Shown here piece by piece: positions 24,131 through 33,837 of a stretch of DNA of 39,668 nt. The position numbers and the translations under genes were made by a program. Under the pieces are notes generated by a model, which worked only from the letters and a program-made list of their open reading frames with translations, searched no databases and was not told where the DNA came from. Source of the stretch: Magnetococcales bacterium (GTDB taxonomy: Bacteria > Pseudomonadota > Magnetococcia > Magnetococcales > DC0425bin3); NCBI GenBank assembly GCA_015228935.1, contig JADGCO010000037.1:1-39668 (forward strand). Direction: 5' to 3'. How positions within the stretch are numbered: the first letter of the stretch is position 1; each line of letters starts with the position of its first letter.

Positions 24131-25233
24131 GGGGTCACATCCCCGGTCACCACACGCACCCGATCTCCGTCATGCAAAAAAGCACCACCTGCGACCACCA
24201 CCCGGGTATCCGGTTGCACGCCTGCCGTGATTTCGACCCGTTGACCCTGGCGGCGTCCGGTGCTGATCTTGCGTTGGACCACACGTTCACCAGTAGTCAT
24301 TTCAAAAACATAGGCATTGCCGTCATGCATGACGATGGCCGATTGCGGCAGGGTCATGGCACCTGTCGTTCCCAACTGGATTTCACCCTGGACAAACATG
24401 CCGGCCCGGAATGCAGATCCGGGGGGAAGATCGAAATAGACCAGACCCCGGCGGTTGTTGGGATCGAGAACCGGTGCCACCTGTCGTGCCACAACGTTGA
24501 GGGTCTGGCCATCGTCCAGGGACAGACGCGCCTGAACCCCGGCCTGGACACGGGCCATCTGCCCGGCGGTGAGTTCGGCCCGCCACTCCAGCCGTCCCTG
24601 CCGCAACAGGCGAAACATGTCGCCACCCACCTGGACCACGGATCCCAGTGTCGCATTGCGGGCCGTGATCACCCCATCATCGGCAGCCAGGATATGGGTC
24701 TGCCGCAAACGTACCTCATCCACCCCCATGGCCGCCTTGACTGCCTCCAGTTCCGCCCGGACGGCCTTTTCCGTCAGCAAATATTGGGTTGATTGTTGTT
24801 CGGACATGGCACTGGAGCCTTTGAGGTCACGCGCCCGATTGGCATTGCTTGCGGCCAAAGCGAGGTTGGCTTCCGTGCGCGCCACGTTGGCACGGTGCTG
24901 GACCAGAACGGCCTGCAATGTCGCATCGGAGAGACGTGCCAACTCCTGGCCACGCTTGACCTGACTCCCCACATCCACCAGCAGGGAGGTGACGGCCAAT
25001 CCCCCAATCTCCGAGGCCACCACAGATTCCTGCCAGGCATGAATGCCGCCACTGACCAACAGGGTCAGGGGCCAGTTTTCCTGTTGCGGCATGGCCACCG
25101 TCACCGTCAGTACCGGATTCGCTTCGGCAGCGTGGGGTGGAGCCGCCGCAGTGGATGTCTTGCCCCATGTCATAACGCTCCCGGCACATGCAAGGATCAG
25201 CATCATGCCGAACAGGCGTTGACCCATTTCCAT
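24127..25233 (-). CDS. RND efflux periplasmic adaptor (membrane fusion protein)
   Basis: 368 residues with GGGAG before the ATG. An N-terminal signal peptide (FGMMLILACAGSVMTWG), then the adaptor layout: a lipoyl half-motif (SEIGGLAVTSLLVDVGSQVKRGQELARL), an alpha-hairpin (about 105-170, rich in Ala/Glu), the second lipoyl half (ILAADDGVITARNATLGSVVQVGGDMFRL), then beta-barrel and membrane-proximal domains (VVAGGAFLHDGDRVRVV). It joins the RND transporter to an outer-membrane channel in the periplasm. First gene of the pump operon, overlapping the transporter gene by four bases. Confidence 0.93.
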   Translation of the reverse strand: MEMGQRLFGMMLILACAGSVMTWGKTSTAAAPPHAAEANPVLTVTVAMPQQENWPLTLLVSGGIHAWQESVVASEIGGLAVTSLLVDVGSQVKRGQELARLSDATLQAVLVQHRANVARTEANLALAASNANRARDLKGSSAMSEQQSTQYLLTEKAVRAELEAVKAAMGVDEVRLRQTHILAADDGVITARNATLGSVVQVGGDMFRLLRQGRLEWRAELTAGQMARVQAGVQARLSLDDGQTLNVVARQVAPVLDPNNRRGLVYFDLPPGSAFRAGMFVQGEIQLGTTGAMTLPQSAIVMHDGNAYVFEMTTGERVVQRKISTGRRQGQRVEITAGVQPDTRVVVAGGAFLHDGDRVRVVTGDVTP

Positions 25234-25330
25234 CTTGCATCTCCCAATCCGAACAGAAGGATCTGTCCAAGAGGCTGTCTAATAACTTGTTGATTTCGAA
25301 AAAACGAATGAAAAACCGGGATGGAGATCC

Positions 25331-25356
25331 AGGGGAAGGGCTGCGCCATTCCTCCT
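25331..25356. repeat. Degenerate REP-like hairpin (second copy)
   Basis: AGGGGAAGGGC, TGC, GCCATTCCTCCT resembles the perfect hairpin AGGAGGAAGGGC/GCCCTTCCTCCT at 29849-29875 with a few mismatches, so both probably belong to one dispersed repeat family. Confidence 0.45.
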
Positions 25357-25584
25357 GACCTGATCATCCCTGTCAACAACCATCACTGCCGACCATTCAG
25401 AAAACCATCCTGGATTCAATTCGTTCCCGGTCATCAGGACATTTCATTCCAGATACCGGTCGCAAAGAGCCTCAAGGAAGCTGTCCCATGGCCGGATCAT
25501 CCCTGATCAAGTGAATCCGCCCCGTGGCCGGATCGCCATCCGAGAGACGACTCTTCGTTCGAAAAAAATCACCCCGAAACCCGT

Positions 25585-25623
25585 TTGCATGCGGCTTCCC
25601 TGCATGCAACCGCAGGGAAGCCG
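25585..25623. repeat. Two mutually exclusive hairpins
   Basis: A perfect 12-bp stem, CGGCTTCCCTGC (25592-25603) with GCAGGGAAGCCG (25612-25623), overlaps an alternative stem TTGCATG (25585-25591) with CATGCAA (25603-25609). Only one can form at a time. It lies 34 bases after the stop of the ankyrin gene (minus strand) and may be its terminator or processing site, though no T-run directly follows. Confidence 0.55.
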
Positions 25624-25656
25624 TCTCATGACCGAATCGATACCCGAACGGGTTTT

Positions 25657-26946
25657 CTATTTTCTTTTCAGGACTGCGGTCAAATAATCGGCCAGAACCA
25701 TGTAGTGATTCAGGGCGGCCACCCGGGCGGCATCCTGACCGGCAGTATTTTGCAGGCGCAGATTGGCCCCTCTTGATTGCAGGAGTTTCACCGCCTCGAT
25801 ATGTCCATGCGCTGCTGCCATAAGCAGGGGGGCATTTCCTTCCTTGTCCTGCAAATTGAGCGGCGCTCCCATATCCATCAGGATGGCCATTTCCCGGGTT
25901 CGATTGTGGGCTGCGGCCCAGTGGAGGGCACTGCGGCCTTTATTGTCAACGGAGCGAATATCGGCCCCATTGGCCAGCAGGAGATGCATCGTCAGATCGC
26001 GACCATCCATGGCGGCCCAGGTCAGCGGGGTTCTTCCCCCTTTGTCGGCAAGATTGATTTTGGCCTGCATTTCCAGGAGGGTCTGCACAGCCTGCAAGCG
26101 ACCCTCGTGAGAGGCGATGATCAGGGGAGATACCCCATCTTCATCCAGTTTGTTGGGATCAATTTTGCTTGTCCCACTCAGGAGCTTGCGCAGCTCTTTG
26201 GCGTCACCTCTGGCGGCGGCGTCAAACAGGGGATCGCTTCCCTTTTTATGCTCGCCGGCCTCGGCATGCTCATGATGTTCATGAGTGGCATGCATGTCAA
26301 CCTTGGCATCTTTCGCCTTGGCACCCTGTGGACGGGATTTTGCCTTATCGTTGCCATCTTTCAAGATGCCCTTGTCGGCGAGATATTTTTGTGTATCCGC
26401 CAATTCCAGCAGAGAGGCCACCCGACCCCAACCACCGGCATGGGCACGATCCAGGGCTGACTGACCATTCTTGTCGCGCAGGGAGAGATCGGCCCCGCTG
26501 CCCAGGAGCAGCAACACGGAATTGAAGCGCCCTGCCGTTGCGGCCCACATGAGTGCTGTCTCCTTGTCCGCATTGACCATGTCCAGGTTGGCACCCCGAT
26601 CCACCAGGATTTCCAGAATATGGATATGCTCCTCGCGGGCAGCCCACATCAGGGCCGAGGCACTCATCGAATCCATGACCTCGTCATGTTTCAGGCGTTC
26701 GATATCGGCAGCATCGATCTTGCCCCCTTCATGACCATGCTCGTGATGTTCCTCTTCATGTTCCTCTTCGCCGCTGAACAGAAAATCCGGTGGAATCCTG
26801 CGATCCAGCATCATGCGCACCGCAGCGGCATTACCCTTGCGGACCGCCTGGATGAACCATTCATCCATGCGCATGGACCAACTGTCGCCCGCATAAAGGA
26901 GAATGGCCAAGCCTAGAAAAAATTGCCAAACAGTCTCTTTTTTCAT
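25657..26946 (-). CDS. Secreted ankyrin-repeat protein with histidine-rich segments
   Basis: 429 residues from the ATG giving MKKETVWQFF, behind AAGGGAA. A signal peptide (FFLGLAILLYAGDSWS) sends it to the periplasm. Two ankyrin blocks: three to four repeats (about 90-185, SASALMWAAREEHIHILEILVDRGANLD) and five repeats (about 235-420, GRTPLTWAAMDGRDLTMHLLLANGADI). Each block is preceded by a His/Glu cluster (EEEHEEEHHEHGHEGG; THEHHEHAEAGEHKK) of the kind that binds zinc, nickel or copper. A metal-sensing or metal-buffering scaffold is a reasonable inference; the family itself only implies protein binding. It lies upstream of the efflux pump genes on the same strand but 423 bases away. Confidence 0.88.
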   Translation of the reverse strand: MKKETVWQFFLGLAILLYAGDSWSMRMDEWFIQAVRKGNAAAVRMMLDRRIPPDFLFSGEEEHEEEHHEHGHEGGKIDAADIERLKHDEVMDSMSASALMWAAREEHIHILEILVDRGANLDMVNADKETALMWAATAGRFNSVLLLLGSGADLSLRDKNGQSALDRAHAGGWGRVASLLELADTQKYLADKGILKDGNDKAKSRPQGAKAKDAKVDMHATHEHHEHAEAGEHKKGSDPLFDAAARGDAKELRKLLSGTSKIDPNKLDEDGVSPLIIASHEGRLQAVQTLLEMQAKINLADKGGRTPLTWAAMDGRDLTMHLLLANGADIRSVDNKGRSALHWAAAHNRTREMAILMDMGAPLNLQDKEGNAPLLMAAAHGHIEAVKLLQSRGANLRLQNTAGQDAARVAALNHYMVLADYLTAVLKRK

Positions 26947-27130
26947 GAAGGTTCCCTTGCGTTTTCTCAAAATCAGAAGACCTTTCCGGAAATCAGGAAA
27001 CTCGGAATAGGGTCCGCTCCGTGGATCATCGAATCAACCCATCCCCGTCGCCTCACAGTGTACCTGCACATCCGAGTGTGAGGGAAGACGGAATTTTGAC
27101 TTTGTTCTTGACCAGTCGGGAGGGATATAA

Positions 27131-28594
<1,464 letters not shown>

Positions 28595-28611
28595 AACAAC
28601 GAACGCATATC

Positions 28612-29709
28612 ATGGCCGACGCCTACCACATCGACAGCCACAAATTGATTTATCACCCGGCCCGCACGGCTGAATTGCTGGCGGTGGGTGACTCCTGGGA
28701 AAAGGCACGGGGAATCTATCCGATCTATATGGAAATTTCCCCCATCGGGGCCTGCAACCATCGGTGTACCTTCTGCGCGGTGGATTATGTGGGCTATGCC
28801 CCCAACCGCATGGAAGTCGCCATCCTGCGCGAGCGGTTGCCGGAAATGGGACGGCTCGGCGTCAAAAGCATCATGTATGGCGGCGAGGGCGAACCCCTGT
28901 TGCACAAGGAAATCAGCACCATCATCCAGATGACCCAGGCCGCCGGCATCGATGTGGCCCTGACCACGAATGCCAGCGTTTTCCCTCCCGACTTTCTGGA
29001 TGTTGCCCTGCCGTGTCTGGCCTGGATGAAGGTTTCCATCAATGCCGGCTCCCCGGAAAACTACGCCCGCATCCATCGCACCAAAGAACGCGATTTTCAT
29101 CAGGTCGTGGCGCACCTGACCGCTGCCGTGGCCCGCAAGCGATCCGCAGGATTGAGTTGCGTCATCGGTGCCCAGGCCCTGCTGCTTCCCGAAAATGCCG
29201 ACGAAATGACCCAACTGGCACGCATCTGTCGGGATGAAATCGGCCTCGATTATCTCGTGATCAAACCCTATTCCCAGCACATGTTCAGCGAAACCCGTCT
29301 CTACAGCCAACTCGACTATCAGGAACTCGTGGCCCTGGAGAGTCAACTGCAAGGCCTGGATACCGACCGTTTCCAGGTGATTTTTCGGGCCGCGACCATG
29401 CGCAAGTATACGGCCACGGATCGTTACGAGCGGTGCCAGGCCACCCCGTTTCTGTGGGCCTACATCATGGCCGATGGCACGGTTTCCGGGTGCAGCGCCT
29501 TTCTGTTGGACAAACGCTTCGAATATGGCAACATCAATCACCAAACCTTCCAGGAAATCTGGGAAGGAGAAAAACGGCAGCAGGGATTCGAGTTTGTCCG
29601 CACACAGCTCGATATCGGTGCATGTCGGCGAAACTGCCGGATGGACGCCATCAATCGCTATCTGTACCAGATGACGGCCCATAAAATTCCTCATGTCAAT
29701 TTTATCTGA
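28612..29709 (+). CDS. Radical SAM protein with SPASM-like C-terminus
   Basis: 365 residues from the ATG giving MADAYHIDSHK; a TTG at 28591 overlapping the purB stop (TTGA) would add seven residues. The [4Fe-4S] cluster that splits S-adenosylmethionine is bound by C48, C52 and C55 (CNHRCTFC), followed by the GGE motif (MYGGEGEP) and a TIM-barrel body. The C-terminal part holds extra cysteines (RCQATPF, SGCSAF, GACRRNCRMD) around the usual FEYGNINHQTFQEIWEG segment, a SPASM/twitch-like domain that binds another cluster. The reaction is unknown; relatives modify peptides or carbohydrates. A sugar-nucleotide epimerase gene follows, which hints at glycan work, but 247 bases with a repeat separate them. 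Confidence 0.88.
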   Translation: MADAYHIDSHKLIYHPARTAELLAVGDSWEKARGIYPIYMEISPIGACNHRCTFCAVDYVGYAPNRMEVAILRERLPEMGRLGVKSIMYGGEGEPLLHKEISTIIQMTQAAGIDVALTTNASVFPPDFLDVALPCLAWMKVSINAGSPENYARIHRTKERDFHQVVAHLTAAVARKRSAGLSCVIGAQALLLPENADEMTQLARICRDEIGLDYLVIKPYSQHMFSETRLYSQLDYQELVALESQLQGLDTDRFQVIFRAATMRKYTATDRYERCQATPFLWAYIMADGTVSGCSAFLLDKRFEYGNINHQTFQEIWEGEKRQQGFEFVRTQLDIGACRRNCRMDAINRYLYQMTAHKIPHVNFI

Positions 29710-29810
29710 ACCCCGTCCGTGGATAAAAATTTTTTATTTAGGCTACAAAGATATCTGTTTTCATTCGTTTTTTGTAACCATTCAGAACCCCTTCATTATA
29801 AGGATTTGAC

Positions 29811-29909
29811 ATGGAAGACTTTGTTGGGGCTCCGCCCCAAACCCCGCCAGGAGGAAGGGCACAGCCCTTCCTCCTGGGCCTCCTTCCCAGTTTTTCAAAC
29901 GTTTACTAA
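29811..29909 (+). CDS. 32-codon ORF inside a REP-like repeat, probably not functional
   Basis: ATG with AAGGAT upstream, encoding MEDFVGAPPQTPPGGRAQPF and a short hydrophobic tail. It is entirely the translation of a dispersed hairpin repeat. Many genomes carry such tiny frames because the repeat brings its own ATG. I list it only for completeness. Confidence 0.12.
   Translation: MEDFVGAPPQTPPGGRAQPFLLGLLPSFSNVY
29826..29875. repeat. REP-like double hairpin, possible terminator
   Basis: GGGGC-TCC-GCCCC (29826-29838) is followed by a perfect 12-bp stem AGGAGGAAGGGC-ACA-GCCCTTCCTCCT (29849-29875). The GGGGCTCCGCCCCAAACCCCGCC core is the form of a palindromic repeat scattered in many alphaproteobacteria-like genomes. 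It lies between the radical SAM and epimerase genes and may reduce read-through. A degenerate copy is at 25331. Confidence 0.75.
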
Positions 29910-29956
29910 AATAGGCCGGTTTTTCATACCTTTTTTTGTAAAGGAGAGCCTGTTCC

Positions 29957-30970
29957 ATGATGACATTGGTCACCGGGGGTGCCGGGTTCATTGGCAGCCA
30001 TCTTTGTCAATTGCTGTTGGCCGAAGGACATGGTGTGCGCCTGGTGGATGATTTTTCCACCGGACGCCCGGAAAATCTGCGTGAATTCGAAGGCCATCCA
30101 CGTCTGACGCTCCATCGAACCAGCATTTTACAACGTGCGGATCTGGACCGTTGCATGGCGGGAGTGGATTGGGTGTTTCACCTGGCCGGGTTGGCGGACA
30201 TTGTCCCCTCCATCGAACAGCCGGAACGCTATTTTGCCGTCAATGTCCAGGGAACCCTCCAGGTCCTGGAAAGTGCCCGGGCCGCCGGAGTGCAACGCCT
30301 CGTTTATGCGGCATCCTCCTCGTCCTATGGCATTCCGGACCACTATCCGACGCCGGAAACCGCCCCCATGCGTGCCCAATATCCCTACGCCCTGACCAAA
30401 TACATGGGCGAGGAACTTGTCCTGCACTGGGCACGCACCTATCGTTTGCCGGCCATCTCCCTGCGCATGTTCAACGTCTATGGTCCCCGCTCCCGGACCA
30501 CCGGAGCCTATGGAGCCGTATTCGGGGTATTTCTCGCCCAGAAACTCAACAACAAACCCCTGACCGTGGTCGGAGACGGCAGCCAGAGCCGGGATTTCAC
30601 CTTTGTGACCGATGTGGCGCGGGCCTTTCTGGCTGCGGCGGCCTCCCAGGTAAGCGGTGAAGCCATGAATGTAGGCAGCGGTGCCCACCAAAGCGTCAAC
30701 CGGCTGGTGGAATTGTTGGGGTGCCGGGAGGTGGTCCACCTGCCCAAACGCCCCGGCGAACCCGATATCACCTTTGCCGATATCCGTAAAATCCACGATT
30801 TATTGGGATGGCAGGCGCAGGTTCCTTTTGCAACGGGAGTGGCACAAATGTTGGAACGCCTGGAAGATTGGCGCACGGCCCCGGTCTGGGAACCGGACTC
30901 CATCGCCAAGGCCACAGCCACCTGGTTCCGTTACCTGGACAGGGACAAGGATGGAACATCCCATACATAA
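29957..30970 (+). CDS. NAD-dependent sugar-nucleotide epimerase/dehydratase
   Basis: 337 residues of the extended short-chain dehydrogenase family, with AAAGGAGAG about 9 bases before the ATG. It has the NAD-binding TGGAGFIG at the N-terminus, the acidic DDFSTG after strand 2, catalytic S/T in AASSSSYG, Y-x3-K in YALTK, and the substrate-binding LRMFNVYGPRS and VGDGSQSRDFTFVTDVA segments. These match UDP-glucose/UDP-GlcNAc 4-epimerases (GalE/WbpP-like) and related dTDP-sugar enzymes. It probably makes an activated sugar for lipopolysaccharide, capsule or protein glycosylation in the cytoplasm. Exact substrate not readable. Confidence 0.92.
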   Translation: MMTLVTGGAGFIGSHLCQLLLAEGHGVRLVDDFSTGRPENLREFEGHPRLTLHRTSILQRADLDRCMAGVDWVFHLAGLADIVPSIEQPERYFAVNVQGTLQVLESARAAGVQRLVYAASSSSYGIPDHYPTPETAPMRAQYPYALTKYMGEELVLHWARTYRLPAISLRMFNVYGPRSRTTGAYGAVFGVFLAQKLNNKPLTVVGDGSQSRDFTFVTDVARAFLAAAASQVSGEAMNVGSGAHQSVNRLVELLGCREVVHLPKRPGEPDITFADIRKIHDLLGWQAQVPFATGVAQMLERLEDWRTAPVWEPDSIAKATATWFRYLDRDKDGTSHT

Positions 30971-30988
30971 CCGCGTTGAAGCCATGCC

Positions 30989-32260
30989 ATGAATCCAGAT
31001 TCCTTTGCAGGTCCATCGGGTATTGTTTTGTCACTCTTGGCCATGGTTGGGGTATTGGCCGTGGCCTTGTGGGGTCGCAACAAAAAAAAGGCTGGACCTC
31101 CGGGTTCGACAGGTTTGCCAGTTGCACAAACCGTCTCTTCGAATCCGGAACCGGTTGCCGATACGTCTGCCGACGACTCTCTGATCCTGCCTGCGGCTGA
31201 TTTTGTCACCCCTTCCTTTCTCTACCATGAATTATTGGAAGAAGGTCAGTTGCGTCCCGATGCTGACCAGCTCGCCGTCCTGCCCATCCTGGATGGTCTC
31301 GTGGTGGCCCTGCACCAGCCGGCCAAAAGAGGCATGTGGCGGGGTGTGGAAATCTGGCGTCTGGACAATCAACGTCCCGTGCCCAGAGGTCTCTACCTGT
31401 TTGGATCGGTCGGACGCGGCAAATCAATGCTCATGCAACTGATTTTTGACGCCACCGAAATCACGGCCAAACGGCGGGTCCATTTTCAGCCCTTCATGCG
31501 CGAACTTCAGGAACGCATGCATCAAAACAAGCCTCCACAAGGGGTCGATCTCATGCTGTTTATTGCCAGCCAGATCGCCACCGAGGCCCGTTTGTTGTGT
31601 TTTGACGAATTTTGCGTCACCAATATTGCCGATGCCATGCTGTTGGGACGTTTGCTGGAAGCACTGTTCAAATGCGGCGTGACGCTCTGCGCCACCAGCA
31701 ACTGGCCCCCGGAAGACCTCTATCAGGAGGGTCTCAACCGGGGCCGTTTCATGCCTTTCATCAAGATTCTGACCGATCATGCCCAGGCCGTGAATCTCTC
31801 CCAGGGAGCAGACTGGCGGCGCAGCCGTGTCGTCGGTGAAACGTCGGACGAACAGGAACGGCCCCATACTCCCGAAGCGTTGTTTACCTGGCTGACCGGC
31901 ACGATTCCCGAACCGGTCCCGGTCTCCTTCCAGGGAATGGAACTGACGGCTCTGGGTGCCGCAAAAAGGGTGTTCTGGTTTGATTTCAACACCCTGTGCA
32001 ATCGGGCCATCGGCGTGGCCGAATACATGGATCTGGTCCAACAGACCGGAACCCTCCTCATTTCCGCCGTGCCCAAACTGGGTCCGGAAGCCGCCGATGC
32101 CGCCATGCGCCTGGTCGTGTTGATCGATCTCCTCTACGAAAGCCGTATCCCCCTGCGCATCTTCAGCGACGTCGCATTGGATCATCTCTGCACCACAGGA
32201 CCCGTGGCCTTCGCCTTTCAAAGATCGGCGTCACGCATGCATGAATTGATGCGTTTATAA
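30989..32260 (+). CDS. zapE: ZapE/AFG1-family ATPase with an N-terminal membrane helix
   Basis: 423 residues. The AAA-type ATPase has Walker A FGSVGRGKS (usual GxVGRGKT/S), the family segments RVHFQPFMRELQERMH and LLCFDEFCVTNIADAMLLGRLLEALF (Walker B plus sensor), ATSNWPPEDLYQEGLNRGRFMPFI and FDFNTLC. In E. coli ZapE helps constrict the FtsZ ring, and the mitochondrial relative AFG1 aids respiratory-complex quality control. Unusual here is an N-terminal transmembrane helix (SGIVLSLLAMVGVLAVALWG) plus a Pro/Ser linker of about 40 residues before the ATPase; the E. coli protein is soluble. It follows the epimerase by 18 bases, probably in one operon. Confidence 0.85.
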   Translation: MNPDSFAGPSGIVLSLLAMVGVLAVALWGRNKKKAGPPGSTGLPVAQTVSSNPEPVADTSADDSLILPAADFVTPSFLYHELLEEGQLRPDADQLAVLPILDGLVVALHQPAKRGMWRGVEIWRLDNQRPVPRGLYLFGSVGRGKSMLMQLIFDATEITAKRRVHFQPFMRELQERMHQNKPPQGVDLMLFIASQIATEARLLCFDEFCVTNIADAMLLGRLLEALFKCGVTLCATSNWPPEDLYQEGLNRGRFMPFIKILTDHAQAVNLSQGADWRRSRVVGETSDEQERPHTPEALFTWLTGTIPEPVPVSFQGMELTALGAAKRVFWFDFNTLCNRAIGVAEYMDLVQQTGTLLISAVPKLGPEAADAAMRLVVLIDLLYESRIPLRIFSDVALDHLCTTGPVAFAFQRSASRMHELMRL

Positions 32261-32307
32261 CTGAAAATCCAAGGCAGAATGCCCACGTTCCCCGCCCGAT
32301 TTTTGTA

Positions 32308-32336
32308 TTGGCGAAGAGACATGAGAGAGTTATACT
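32308..32336 (+). promoter_or_regulatory. Sigma-70-type promoter of the HTH gene pair
   Basis: TTGGCG (-35), exactly 17 bases, then TATACT (-10). Start expected near 32343, 40 bases before the HTH gene ATG at 32384. Confidence 0.6.
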
Positions 32337-32383
32337 CAAGGTTCTACATTTCCTGGACCTGTTTTCTCGTCAGAGAGGATACC

Positions 32384-32920
32384 ATGAGCAGCAGAATGTC
32401 CCATGCACTGGCCTTTGATGACTTGGCACAGGATCCCCTGCATCCAGCAGATACCGTGGAAATGGATGACAAAATCGACCGTTCCGGCCATGCCAATGTC
32501 CGCATCCCGGTTGACCATATTGAAAATATTCGCTCGATACCCGACCTTTCATATGCCGATTTGGCTTCTCTTTTTGATGTGTCACAACAAACAATTTATA
32601 GATGGTTTATGAAAGAATCAGATCCAGAAGTTGAAAAACATGGCATGATTATTAAATTAAGCCATATAGTTACTCTATTCAAAAATTCAGGGATCATTCA
32701 AGCGGGAGGCTTGATGAAAATAAAAACTTTTGCAGGACAATCTCTTTTGAGCTTATTAAAATCAGGCCATGAGTTTAGTAAAGAAGTTGATTTTTTAGTA
32801 AATATGGAGAGAGAAATGGAGTTGTCTTACAAAAATTCTGGACTTTCTTCATCAAAAGCAAAACCAACAAATGATTGGCAATCCTATATCTCCATACCTG
32901 GTTCACTTGAAACGAATTGA
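32384..32920 (+). CDS. Helix-turn-helix protein, possible antitoxin-like regulator
   Basis: 178 residues; GAGAGGA lies before the ATG. The middle part has a helix-turn-helix (LSYADLASLFDVSQQTIYRWF, about 68-88) that would bind DNA. The following helical part (GLMKIKTFAGQSLLSLLKSG, then HEFSKEVDFLVNMEREMEL) has a general likeness to the C-terminal domain of Xre/ParS-type antitoxins, but the match is weak. Composition turns AT-rich after codon 50. Its stop overlaps a possible TTG start of the next gene, so the pair is coupled. A regulator of its own two-gene unit is the simplest reading. Confidence 0.65.
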   Translation: MSSRMSHALAFDDLAQDPLHPADTVEMDDKIDRSGHANVRIPVDHIENIRSIPDLSYADLASLFDVSQQTIYRWFMKESDPEVEKHGMIIKLSHIVTLFKNSGIIQAGGLMKIKTFAGQSLLSLLKSGHEFSKEVDFLVNMEREMELSYKNSGLSSSKAKPTNDWQSYISIPGSLETN

Positions 32921-33783
32921 GGCGAGATGTGGGTACATTTGATCGTGATAGCAATGTGGAATGGGAGCAAGGATGCATTCTGGAAGCTCATGATGCCCAT
33001 CGGCTTATTGAATCCATTGAATCGACTCAGTGTGTGGTTATTGTTTCTCACGATTGCGACTTGCGATATGACGGGGAACTTTCAGTCGAGATGATCGTTG
33101 GCTCTATAATACCTGAAATGAATCAAAATTTTGCCAAAGCCCGTCATCCCCGTTGCCTTCATTTGGAATATGCGACACAATCGGCAAGGGTCATCTGTGT
33201 TGAATTAAAGTTTTCAGAACGATTGTCTTTTGAAAAGAGTAACTTTACCGACATCATGCGCCCAAGCGGGGACCTTGTTCTGTCACATGATGGAAAAAGA
33301 GTTTTAAAACAGTGGCTTAGTTCACGGTATGGCAGACCGGCGTTCCCAAATGCGTTTGAAAAAAGGCTCAGAAAAAAGTATAAACAAAAAACCGTAGAAA
33401 AACACATTGCAAAAATCATTGAATCGGAAAGCAAATATTTAGTTGGAATTTTTTTGGATTTTGGAGATGGAAAACTCTCTGAATTACCAGAGGGGGTCCC
33501 ATACGTCCTATCCATGTCGATTGTATATGATGTGATAGAAGGTGGCCTGGAGGCCACAAGATCGGCTGAAAAAATTTCACGTGCGTTGTACGAACTTTTT
33601 ATTCATGCATTTGGCAAATTTGGTGCAACAACAGAAATTGCCCTTGAAAAATGCACAGCTGTGGCCGATGATAAATTCAGTCTTGCTGACCTTCGCAGAG
33701 TTATTCAATGGCGACTGGAATATCTCAGCTTGCGGGAACATCCGGCTGGTTACTTTCTTGCAGCCGGTGATACGCCAACATAA
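32917..33783 (+). CDS. Protein of unknown function paired with the HTH gene
   Basis: Up to 288 residues. It can start at TTG overlapping the previous stop (ATTGA) or at GTG 32929; the start is uncertain. The N-terminal part reads WEQGCILEAHDAHRLIE, then CVVIVSHDCDLRYDGELSVEMIVGSIIPEM. This hydrophobic strand ending in SHDCDL, with an acidic strand after it, is a layout I recall from widespread uncharacterised bacterial proteins, without a known activity. His, Asp and Cys there could be catalytic or metal ligands. The rest is lysine-rich and AT-rich. As the partner of a helix-turn-helix gene behind one promoter it could be a toxin or effector; that is inference. Confidence 0.65.
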   Translation: MRRDVGTFDRDSNVEWEQGCILEAHDAHRLIESIESTQCVVIVSHDCDLRYDGELSVEMIVGSIIPEMNQNFAKARHPRCLHLEYATQSARVICVELKFSERLSFEKSNFTDIMRPSGDLVLSHDGKRVLKQWLSSRYGRPAFPNAFEKRLRKKYKQKTVEKHIAKIIESESKYLVGIFLDFGDGKLSELPEGVPYVLSMSIVYDVIEGGLEATRSAEKISRALYELFIHAFGKFGATTEIALEKCTAVADDKFSLADLRRVIQWRLEYLSLREHPAGYFLAAGDTPT

Positions 33784-33837
33784 ATGTTTATATATATCAT
33801 CTGGTTGCATTATAGCCTTAAGTTAAGGAGAGATTCC

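Larger units (their letters stand above)
25234..25656. other. 423-bp gene-free stretch with repeats and hairpins
   Basis: Between the pump adaptor and the ankyrin gene, both on the minus strand. I find no gene. It contains a degenerate copy of the REP-like hairpin (25331-25356), two imperfect copies of CCATGGCCGGATCATCC (about 25487 and 25520), and a pair of alternative hairpins at 25585-25623. The promoter of the pump genes must lie here or be absent; I see no strong consensus. Confidence 0.5.
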
